A stretch of 64,000 nucleotides of DNA from Berberis thunbergii (lineage: Eukaryota; Streptophyta; Magnoliopsida; Ranunculales; Berberidaceae): the NCBI GenBank assembly GCA_003290165.1, contig QNQO01001821.1, forward strand, positions 124,001-188,000, given 5' to 3'. The position numbers were made by a program, and so were the translations under genes. The notes beneath the pieces were generated by a model, which saw only the letters and a program-made list of their open reading frames with translations, searched no databases and was not told where the DNA came from. Each line of letters starts with the position of its first letter. Position 1 is the first letter of the stretch. Positions 57,056 through 64,000 of this stretch are shown here, piece after piece.

Positions 57056-58627
57056 ATGGGAAAATGGATTGAGTTTCAACTTAATAAAGCTATAGAATCA
57101 GGCTCTAATGTCTTCTCAGCCAGTTGGAAACTCAACAATAGATGGGTCATGATGGTGAAAGAGGCCAATATAGGAGGAATCTTCCTTTCTATTTTGGTGG
57201 GTTGGGGATCAGGGTCCAAAACTCTCAAGGTGCCAGCTGGCGCGGAAGGAACAGGCTGGAAACAATTCGCCCAAGCTATGAATGAGATGTTTCTAAATAA
57301 GGTGCCTCAGCCTTATCCTAAGCAGCAAGTTAGCAGAGATGGGGTCTCAAATCTGCCAGGTATTAGTGTTGTCCCACCCACGCGCAACAGATCTTTTGTG
57401 GAGGTAGTGGCCACTAATCCCTCCAGTGTGAGCCCTACCCCGATTGCCAGTCAGGGTCCCATTGCAGCACCTTCTATTCATCGAGATTCTCCCATTGATT
57501 TCTTGTCCCAAGTATGGGGCAATCATCTTCCTCCAGATTCCGTGGCAAGAAAGAATCTTGCAAGGTCGCTGATAGAGTTGCCCGAGTCAGTGATTCAGTG
57601 GACACCTGTTGCTCTTCCGTTGGGTCACACAGCCTTCTTGGTCTTCGCCAACTCTCCACACGTGTCCTCATGCGAAGCATTCAACCCACCTCCTAGGATG
57701 CCGACACTGAGTGTTCAGTCTCCCCAGCACTACCCAATGCTTCCCTACTCCCCTGCTTCTCGTGCCGCTTCAGTGGGTAAAGTTGAAAACTCGCCTTCTG
57801 AGTCAGCTCGTCCATCTCAGCAGGATAAAGGCAAAGGCATTGTTGGGCCCTCACCTAGCAACGGACCTAAGTCTTTTTCTAGACAAAGCTTGGCCAAGTC
57901 TACTGATCAACCAATATCTGGCAATTATTGGAGGGTTCTAGAAGCGGTGGAAGAAGATGTCTTCAACTTGGACCCTCTTTTGACCAAGATGTCTATGCAT
58001 GCCCACAAGAATCGAAAGCTGGCAAGAAAAGCACAGCGTGACAAAGCAGCTGAATGGGCCAATTTCTCAGTCTTTCCTACCAGATCTAGGTTTATGCTAC
58101 AAAAGAGATCCAACAAACCAAGCTCATCCAACAAAGCAGGGCAGGTAGAACTTAAAGGTTGTAGTGCCCCTGCTAGGCCGACAAGGGGAGAGTCCTCCAA
58201 TCATACCCAGGATTGTTCGGTATCTTTACCTTACCCTCCGGGTTTCGAGCCCCTAGCAGCACAATGTGTTGAAGCCCATGGTTTGTCTACAAATCTTTGT
58301 GTTTCTCCTGTTGAGAGTTTCTCATCTACCCCAGACCACGTAGGCGCTCCTCCAGGATTCGAGGTCCCTCAGACAGAAAATCTTGGGTTTCTAAGTTCTG
58401 TTTCTAGGGTCAATGACAGTGCGAAGCCTTCTGTCTCTGACTGTCATTCGACTCAGGAAGGAACATCAGATCGTTTGGCTTTCAAAGAAATTGGCTTGAC
58501 AGTGGGAGTGGACCTCAATCAGGATGTAAACAGGGTTTTAGATATGGTTCAAGCTGCAGCACAGGGTACAATTTCTGACATAGCAATGGACAAATGCAAC
58601 AACCCCGGGTTTGAAGGTTTTTCATGA
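57056..58627 (+). CDS. LINE ORF1 protein (523 aa)
   Basis: The first ATG in the open frame is at 57056, and the frame is open from the left element edge. The N-terminal 80 residues form a compact basic/hydrophobic domain (WIEFQLNKAIESGSNVFSAS..., then VGWGSGSKTL). The middle is Pro/Ser-rich. A basic stretch follows (HKNRKLARKAQRDKAAEW), and PPGFE motifs occur twice near the end. PPGFE-type motifs ahead of ORF2 are common in plant L1 elements. No CCHC knuckle is present, unlike the ORF1-only element in modules A and C, so the two belong to different lineages. The stop overlaps the ORF2 start. Confidence 0.82.
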   Translation: MGKWIEFQLNKAIESGSNVFSASWKLNNRWVMMVKEANIGGIFLSILVGWGSGSKTLKVPAGAEGTGWKQFAQAMNEMFLNKVPQPYPKQQVSRDGVSNLPGISVVPPTRNRSFVEVVATNPSSVSPTPIASQGPIAAPSIHRDSPIDFLSQVWGNHLPPDSVARKNLARSLIELPESVIQWTPVALPLGHTAFLVFANSPHVSSCEAFNPPPRMPTLSVQSPQHYPMLPYSPASRAASVGKVENSPSESARPSQQDKGKGIVGPSPSNGPKSFSRQSLAKSTDQPISGNYWRVLEAVEEDVFNLDPLLTKMSMHAHKNRKLARKAQRDKAAEWANFSVFPTRSRFMLQKRSNKPSSSNKAGQVELKGCSAPARPTRGESSNHTQDCSVSLPYPPGFEPLAAQCVEAHGLSTNLCVSPVESFSSTPDHVGAPPGFEVPQTENLGFLSSVSRVNDSAKPSVSDCHSTQEGTSDRLAFKEIGLTVGVDLNQDVNRVLDMVQAAAQGTISDIAMDKCNNPGFEGFS

Positions 58628-61600
58628 ACCTCAAAATTCTTTCGTGGAACTGTAGGGGGCTCGGAAATACTGAGCGACAAAGGGGCTGTCGTAGATTAAT
58701 TTCAGAGAACCGTCCAGACCTTGTTTTCGTTCAGGAAACTAAATTGGAAAAATGCTCTAGAGAATTTATCAGAAAATTGTGGGGTGATAGTTCTTTTGAT
58801 TGGGCTATGGTGGAATCCATTGGCAGCTCGGGCGGCATTTTAGCTATTTGGGATGCTGATCTGTTGCAGATGAGGGAAGTGTTGAAAGGGGCTTTTTCCC
58901 TTTCTATTCAATTCCAAATGATCTCGGATAACTCAATTTGGTCAGGGACTAACATTTATGGTCCATGTGATCCTTCTCTTAGAGACCACTTCTGGGAAGA
59001 ACTATATGACATTGCTGGTTGGGTGCAATCGCCATGGGTGTTAGCGGGTGACTTCAATGTTGTCCGCCATATGAATGAAAAAAAAGGATGCAGGAGGAGG
59101 TCCATGAGCATGCAGAAATTCAATCAATTCATTAATGAGGTGGAACTCGCTGATTTTAGTCTTAAAGGGGGAACATTCACATGGTCAAATCGGAGAGATC
59201 TTCCTATCCTTTGTCGACTTGATCGATTTCTCGCCTCGGTGGATTGGATTGACAAATTTGGTGATAAAGTTGAATGGCTCAAGGGTACAGCAGGTTCTGA
59301 CCATCACGCGATTTTGCTCGCGAACTCGTCGATTGGTGGTGGTACTCGCCTTTTTTCATTCGATAACAGTTGGTTTGATCACCCTACCCTGGCAGAGGAG
59401 ATGAAAGCTTGGTGGAACAACTCAGTAGTCTCTGGCCACCCCGGATACTGTTTATGGTGGAAGCTTAAGGCTCTCAGATGCAATCTCAAAAGTTGGAGGA
59501 CTAAAGTTTGGGGTAAGACAAATTTATGTATTCAAAATATCTCTGCTTTAATTGCTAACATTGATGCGGATGAAGAGATTAGGGACTTGACTGTTGAGGA
59601 AAGGTCTTGTAGAGTGCAGCTACATCAAGAGTGGGCAACATTAATCAAAAGAGATGAGGAGTTTTGGAGAATCAGATCAGGAGTCAATTGGGTTCGTCAT
59701 ATGGATCAGGGGACTAAATTCTTTCATACCTTGGCTAACAGACGTAGACTGTTTAACTCCATTGAAGCTCTTAGCACGGGTCAGGAGTTGGTCGTGGATG
59801 AAGTCAGTATTAGAGCACTCTTGATATCTCACTTTAAGAAGTTGTTCCATGAAAAGGAGGAGTGGCGACCTTTCTTCTCGGGGATTACCTTCAAGTCCAT
59901 CTCTCAGTCTACGGCTACGACATTGGTAGATAACTTTTCCGAAATGGAAATTAGAGCAGCAATGGAAGATCTAAAATCGGAAGTTTCTCCAGGTCTTGAT
60001 GGTTTCTCAATGGTGTTCTATTTGAAAATGTGGGAGGTAATCAAAAAAGATTTTCTGAAAGTTGTTGCTGATTTTAACTCGAGAAACTTCCTTGATTGGC
60101 GTTTGAACACCACTATCATCTCGCTCATTCCCAAATGTGCGGGAATGCGGACGGTAAATGATTTTAGACCTATCAGTATTTTGAACGGGGCCTACAAGAT
60201 AATTGCCAAGATGTTAGCTAACAGATTGAAAATAGTTCTTCATTCAGTCATCTCTCCTTTTCAAAGTGCAGCAGTTAGTGGAAGACAGGTGGTGGATAGC
60301 CCTTTAATTGCCAATGAAATTATTGATTCTAGAAAAAAACAAGGTGTTCCAGGGCTTGTTATCAAATTAGATTTCTCCAAAGCTTTTGACAATGTTTCTT
60401 GGAGATATCTGGATTTGGTAATGACTCGCATGGGGTTTGACTCCAAATGGATTGATTGGCTTCACACTTGCAGATCTACAGCTAATTTTTCTCTGAAAAT
60501 TAATGGTCAGCTGCACGGGTTTTTCAATAGCTCGAAAGGTCTGCGACAAGGCGATCCCCTGTCTCCTCTTCTTTTTACTATAGCTGCAGAAGGTTTAACT
60601 CAAATGATTCTGAAAACAGTTGATGCTGGCCTAGTGAGAGGGTTTTCTGTCGCGAAGGGTAGTCCGCCTGTCTCTATTCTCCAGTATGCGGATGATACTA
60701 TCCTTTTTTGTGATGCTTCCGCTTCTCAGGTTATTGCTCTTAAAAGAATTATGCTTTGGTTCGAAGTTATTTCAGGACTGAAAATCAACTTTCACAAATC
60801 AAGGGTTTTGCCTATTGGAGATGTCCCTCACTTGCACCAGTTGGCGGGTCTATTGGGTTGTGCAGCAGGTCACCTTCCAGTTAAGTACTTGGGCATGCCT
60901 TTGGGGGCTAGTTTCAAAAGTAAAGCTGTTTGGGACGAGACGCTCGAAAGGATGGAATCGAAACTAGCGACTTGGAAACGCAAATTTCTTTCTAAAGCAG
61001 GCAGACTAGCTCTTGTACAATCCACATTAGCTTCTATCCCGGTCTTCATGCTGTCTCTTATCAAGGTTCCCTGTTCAATTGCAGCCAAGATGGAACGGAT
61101 CATGCGCGATTTCCTTTGGGGTTCTACTCATAACTCTAGAAAGATGCATTTAGTGGGCTGGGAGAAAATTTGTTGCCCTAAATCTCGCGGTGGTTTAGGC
61201 ATCCGTCAGGTGGTCTCTTTCAATATTGCTTTACTTTCTAAGTGGTTTTGGCGATTTGCAGAAGAGAATGATAATTTATGGAGATCTCTCATTATGGACA
61301 AATATGGGCGCAATAGATGGGTTTGGGAAAAGAAAACTAAGTACACTTCCTACGGATGCTCTTTGTGGAAATCTATCTCCCGGTGCGCAAGTGGCTTCTA
61401 CCCACACACCTCTCTCAAATGCGGAAATGGTGATCTCATCTCTTTCTGGCATGATGTCTGGTGTAGTAACCAATCTTTGAAAGATCTTTTTCCAATGTTG
61501 TTTCTCATTAACAAGAATCAATATGGGAATGTGAGCAGTTTTCGGTCTAACAGCAACTCTTGGGATCTTTCCTTTCGCAGACACCTCAACACTGGGGAAC

Positions 61601-62274
61601 TAGATGAGTTCGCTAATCTTATACACCTGTTGGATAGACAAATGCTCTCAGAGGGACCAGATAGTTTGGTGTGGAAGGGTAAAGGGGTAGGCTTCTCGGT
61701 GAAAGAATTTTCGGATATGTTGGCTGCATCTCATTATGAGACCCACTCTAACCCCTTCATTTCCTCCCACCAAAATCTGGTATGGGTGAAAAACCTTCTT
61801 CCTCGGATTAATTTCTTTTGTTGGTCAGTTTTGCATGAGAAGATCTTGACTAAAGATAGGTTAAGAAAAATGGGAATCCTCACTGGGAGTCTTTGTGTGC
61901 TTTGCAACGAATCTGAAGAGACACTGGACCATTTGATGCTACATTGCAGTTTCTCCAAATCCATATGGCGCAATTTCTTGGTGGAATTCGGTTTAAGTTT
62001 GATGTTTGAAGGTTCCATTCTAGATTGGCTAAGTTGGTGGTCTAAAGCAAATCCGTCCCGTCGGGGGGAGTGGTTATGGCGTAGGGTCCCTCTCGTTCTC
62101 ATGTGGTGTGTGTGGAAAGAAAGAAATAAAAGGGTTTTTGAAGGACTAAACAGATCAGAAAACTCTATCTTTATCGAGATTAGAGAATTGCTGTGGAAAA
62201 TGGGTACGGCATGTAATTTATTTAGGGATTTGGGGTTTGACACTTTCATAGTGTCTTGGCATTCCTTGATTTAG
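58624..62274 (+). CDS. LINE ORF2 protein: endonuclease, reverse transcriptase, zinc-binding (1216 aa)
   Basis: The endonuclease domain covers about residues 1-230, with SWNCRGLGN, QETK, GDFN and the catalytic SDHH at 225-228. Reverse transcriptase covers about 480-760, with NDFRPISI, KLDFSKAFD, GLRQGDPLSP and YADD at 688-691. A C-terminal zinc-binding reverse-transcriptase-associated motif has Cys1091, Cys1094, His1103 and Cys1108. No RNase H domain is seen. The frame is uninterrupted. The ATG overlaps the ORF1 stop as ATGA, which suggests termination-reinitiation. The protein would nick target DNA and copy the element RNA there. Confidence 0.93.
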   Translation: MNLKILSWNCRGLGNTERQRGCRRLISENRPDLVFVQETKLEKCSREFIRKLWGDSSFDWAMVESIGSSGGILAIWDADLLQMREVLKGAFSLSIQFQMISDNSIWSGTNIYGPCDPSLRDHFWEELYDIAGWVQSPWVLAGDFNVVRHMNEKKGCRRRSMSMQKFNQFINEVELADFSLKGGTFTWSNRRDLPILCRLDRFLASVDWIDKFGDKVEWLKGTAGSDHHAILLANSSIGGGTRLFSFDNSWFDHPTLAEEMKAWWNNSVVSGHPGYCLWWKLKALRCNLKSWRTKVWGKTNLCIQNISALIANIDADEEIRDLTVEERSCRVQLHQEWATLIKRDEEFWRIRSGVNWVRHMDQGTKFFHTLANRRRLFNSIEALSTGQELVVDEVSIRALLISHFKKLFHEKEEWRPFFSGITFKSISQSTATTLVDNFSEMEIRAAMEDLKSEVSPGLDGFSMVFYLKMWEVIKKDFLKVVADFNSRNFLDWRLNTTIISLIPKCAGMRTVNDFRPISILNGAYKIIAKMLANRLKIVLHSVISPFQSAAVSGRQVVDSPLIANEIIDSRKKQGVPGLVIKLDFSKAFDNVSWRYLDLVMTRMGFDSKWIDWLHTCRSTANFSLKINGQLHGFFNSSKGLRQGDPLSPLLFTIAAEGLTQMILKTVDAGLVRGFSVAKGSPPVSILQYADDTILFCDASASQVIALKRIMLWFEVISGLKINFHKSRVLPIGDVPHLHQLAGLLGCAAGHLPVKYLGMPLGASFKSKAVWDETLERMESKLATWKRKFLSKAGRLALVQSTLASIPVFMLSLIKVPCSIAAKMERIMRDFLWGSTHNSRKMHLVGWEKICCPKSRGGLGIRQVVSFNIALLSKWFWRFAEENDNLWRSLIMDKYGRNRWVWEKKTKYTSYGCSLWKSISRCASGFYPHTSLKCGNGDLISFWHDVWCSNQSLKDLFPMLFLINKNQYGNVSSFRSNSNSWDLSFRRHLNTGELDEFANLIHLLDRQMLSEGPDSLVWKGKGVGFSVKEFSDMLAASHYETHSNPFISSHQNLVWVKNLLPRINFFCWSVLHEKILTKDRLRKMGILTGSLCVLCNESEETLDHLMLHCSFSKSIWRNFLVEFGLSLMFEGSILDWLSWWSKANPSRRGEWLWRRVPLVLMWCVWKERNKRVFEGLNRSENSIFIEIRELLWKMGTACNLFRDLGFDTFIVSWHSLI

Positions 62275-62350
62275 GAATGTTTATCGTTGTAACTTGTTTC
62301 CCTTTCTTTCATTAATAAACATCTTCATGTTTGACCGTTAAAAAAAAAAT

Positions 62351-62459
62351 GATGAGTATGAGTTGAGTTATTGTTTACTGACGAAAAAAATGTCATCAGG
62401 ACTTATTAGATTAGGGAGCTCTGAAAATTGAAACTAAAGTACATGTATAATGATCAATC
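62351..62459 (-). other. AP gene 2 3' flank
   Basis: Matches 24059-24167. Short downstream region of AP gene 2 following the LINE tail. Confidence 0.6.
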
Positions 62460-63833
62460 TCAAATACATTTCTCCCTAGCAAAGGACACTTCGTGGGTAC
62501 CAATACCATACACAAACCTGTGGTTTACTTGATGACCGGATCCTATGAGCACTGACATTTCCGGGTAATCATGGGGGTAAATTGTTAGGCAAAAACCATC
62601 ATCAATCTTATGGAATAGCTCTCTAGAAATAACTTCCAAATTTGCATCACCCTGGAAGTGGTATTCCATGGTAGGATACACGATATCTATATTAGGCAGT
62701 TGGAAGCAGAGACCATATCCATCTGGTTGTGTCATGAGCACACCATGTTGTTGAAAGTAATTTACCAGTCTTTCTCTTAGGAGGTCATATATGTTCCGTA
62801 TAATTAGGGTCGATGGAGAACCAGTGTCTAGAATACACCCAGGACGAAACATATCTGGTGCCAAATTCATTCGATATCCTGCAATAGTTATGTCCACCAG
62901 CCGTAAGTAATAATGTACATCTGCCTCAGCTATCAACAACTGAGTTGTGAATATCATCCCTTCCGGGTTTTGGAATTGCGCATCAACTCCGAATCGTAAA
63001 TATGTATCATGCTGTTGATTTAGACAATAAGAGAAACGATGACCTTCATACCTAGACGCAATTTGGGATAAGAAGGATGGATATGCACGAGCCAATCCTA
63101 AAATTCCAGCTATTTTATTTGATTGTTCGAATGGAGCATCTTTTTGTTCAAAACCACAACCAAAGATCAAATTGGGAATGGTTTCAATAGCTCCATTACC
63201 TGATTCAAAAGTGAATGTTTCGTTACCCAATATTCCACGACTGGATAGACCGCACGCATAATGAAGGTTGTATAAACAACAGGTATCCCAGCAATTGCCT
63301 ACTCCTTCGCAAGAAGGGGGATGACCTGAACATTTCCTAGATGCAAAAGTTAATGATTCATGGTAAGGGAATAAAGGTTCAATTTGTGGGTAGCAATTCT
63401 TAGCATCGCATCCTTCACACTGAAGCCATGTGTAATCACTGCCTGTGTCAACGATAAAGAAGTAAGACTTGTATGCAGGTCCTGTACTAAAGGTACCGAT
63501 ACCCACTCGGGCAAGGTAGTAGTACGTTTCATCGAAGGTCACTGGTGGACCTACCATGTTTGGATGTACACTATCAGTTTCATTAGCGCCCTTGATCGCT
63601 GTGGCTGTCCGTATAGTTGAAGCTACATGATTTAGACGAACCATTGACTGGTGATGAAATCTTTTAGCTCTTTCTTCAAAAGTCAGATTACCAGGATAGA
63701 CAGGTGATTCTATGGAGTCCCGGTGAATGAGCTTCATACTGAAGCCATCGCGTACTGCAGAGACTAAATGCAGTAGTAGAAGGAGAGATGAAAGAAGGTA
63801 TAAAGAGACTGTGATCATGGATAAAACAGCCAT
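62460..63833 (-). CDS. Aspartic protease, nepenthesin/CDR1-like, gene 2 (457 aa)
   Basis: The predicted protein is identical to gene 1: signal peptide 1-26, DTGS at 129-132 and 336-339, Cys-rich insert, no intron. The start at 63833 is chosen because the TATA box at 63890-63897 lies inside the longer frame that begins at 63932. With gene 1, these are the only two of at least six AP loci here with both active sites intact. Probably secreted, by resemblance to the family. Confidence 0.92.
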   Translation of the reverse strand: MAVLSMITVSLYLLSSLLLLLHLVSAVRDGFSMKLIHRDSIESPVYPGNLTFEERAKRFHHQSMVRLNHVASTIRTATAIKGANETDSVHPNMVGPPVTFDETYYYLARVGIGTFSTGPAYKSYFFIVDTGSDYTWLQCEGCDAKNCYPQIEPLFPYHESLTFASRKCSGHPPSCEGVGNCWDTCCLYNLHYACGLSSRGILGNETFTFESGNGAIETIPNLIFGCGFEQKDAPFEQSNKIAGILGLARAYPSFLSQIASRYEGHRFSYCLNQQHDTYLRFGVDAQFQNPEGMIFTTQLLIAEADVHYYLRLVDITIAGYRMNLAPDMFRPGCILDTGSPSTLIIRNIYDLLRERLVNYFQQHGVLMTQPDGYGLCFQLPNIDIVYPTMEYHFQGDANLEVISRELFHKIDDGFCLTIYPHDYPEMSVLIGSGHQVNHRFVYGIGTHEVSFAREKCI

Positions 63834-63889
63834 GACTGACTTTGATTTTACGAATTGAACTTCAAATGAGAGGAACAAACAACTCGATC

Positions 63890-63897
63890 TATTTATA
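63890..63897 (-). promoter_or_regulatory. TATA box of AP gene 2
   Basis: Minus-strand TATAAATA, 57 bases upstream of the ATG at 63833, as in gene 1. Confidence 0.7.
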
Positions 63898-64000
63898 GGA
63901 AGCATGAATTCTTTCAATGAATAGCACATCAATGCAAGCAGGGGTTAAAGAATTAAGAAACTACACAAGCCCAAAGGCCTACTAAAAAAGAACACAAATA

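Larger units (their letters stand above)
56990..62350 (+). mobile_element. L1-type LINE, apparently intact ORFs, copy 2
   Basis: A two-ORF LINE with a short 3' UTR (ATTAATAAACATC, then GACCGTT) and a tail of about 10 A at 62340-62350. The left edge is set where AP flank homology stops, and the right edge by the A tail. I could not find a target duplication: the two sides match different parts of the AP unit, with about 150 bp between them missing, so insertion or a later event removed sequence. There is almost no 5' UTR, so the element may be slightly 5' truncated and lack its promoter. Confidence 0.9.
38186..64000. repeat. Segmental duplication, copy 2
   Basis: Partner of 3989-25708. It keeps the 4.06 kb missing from copy 1 at 20791 but has lost the copia-1 body. 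It extends past the right edge of the window. Confidence 0.95.

Noticed and set aside
1..64000. tRNA, rRNA or other structured RNA genes
   Set aside because: Scanned by eye for tRNA B-box-like and conserved RNA sequences. None convincing apart from tRNA-complementary primer sites.

Overview
This is plant nuclear DNA, most likely from a eudicot. The evidence is spliced genes with GT-AG introns, a clade III-type SWEET sugar transporter, a cluster of nepenthesin/CDR1-type aspartic protease genes (called AP here), Ty1-copia elements primed by initiator tRNA-Met, plant L1-type LINEs, a CACTA-type MITE, and exon fragments of a PP4 regulatory subunit 2 gene. I do not assign a species.

The main organisation is a large direct duplication with a period of about 34.2 kb. 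Copy 1 (from about 3989 to 25708) and copy 2 (from 38186 to the window end) are nearly identical and in the same order: two PP4R2/SWEET-fragment modules, an intact SWEET gene, LINE sequence, and an intact AP gene. The modules are called A (4445-10017) and B (10018-17330) in copy 1, and C (37680-44292) and D (44293-51595) in copy 2. Each holds minus-strand PP4R2 exons, the 3' end of a SWEET last exon, and a plus-strand AP scrap. A pairs with C and B with D, so the A/B duplication came before the 34-kb duplication.

Region by region: 1-4444 is a decayed minus-strand copia element ending in its 5' LTR. 4445-17330 holds modules A and B, with an ORF1-only LINE in A and two MITEs in B. 18120-19900 is SWEET gene 1. 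20837-24058 is a truncated, frameshifted LINE. 24168-25541 is intact AP gene 1. 26200-36768 is a graveyard of AP pseudogenes, one split by a young gag-less copia insertion (31422-36300). 37680-51595 holds modules C and D, and C keeps only a solo LTR where A keeps the whole copia element. 52385-54169 is SWEET gene 2. 55690-56640 is an AP pseudogene. 56990-62350 is the uninterrupted LINE. 62460-63833 is AP gene 2.

Only three kinds of gene look functional: the two SWEET copies (same predicted 260-aa protein), the two AP copies (same 457-aa protein), and the LINE ORF pair in copy 2. Everything else is fragmentary or transposon-derived. No new biochemical system is evident. The most informative material is rearrangement history: one copia insertion site seen as full element, solo LTR and empty site; three junctions with short templated filler; and an active-looking LINE preserved in only one of two sister copies. 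Because the copies are so alike, a falsely concatenated haplotype in the assembly must be excluded.
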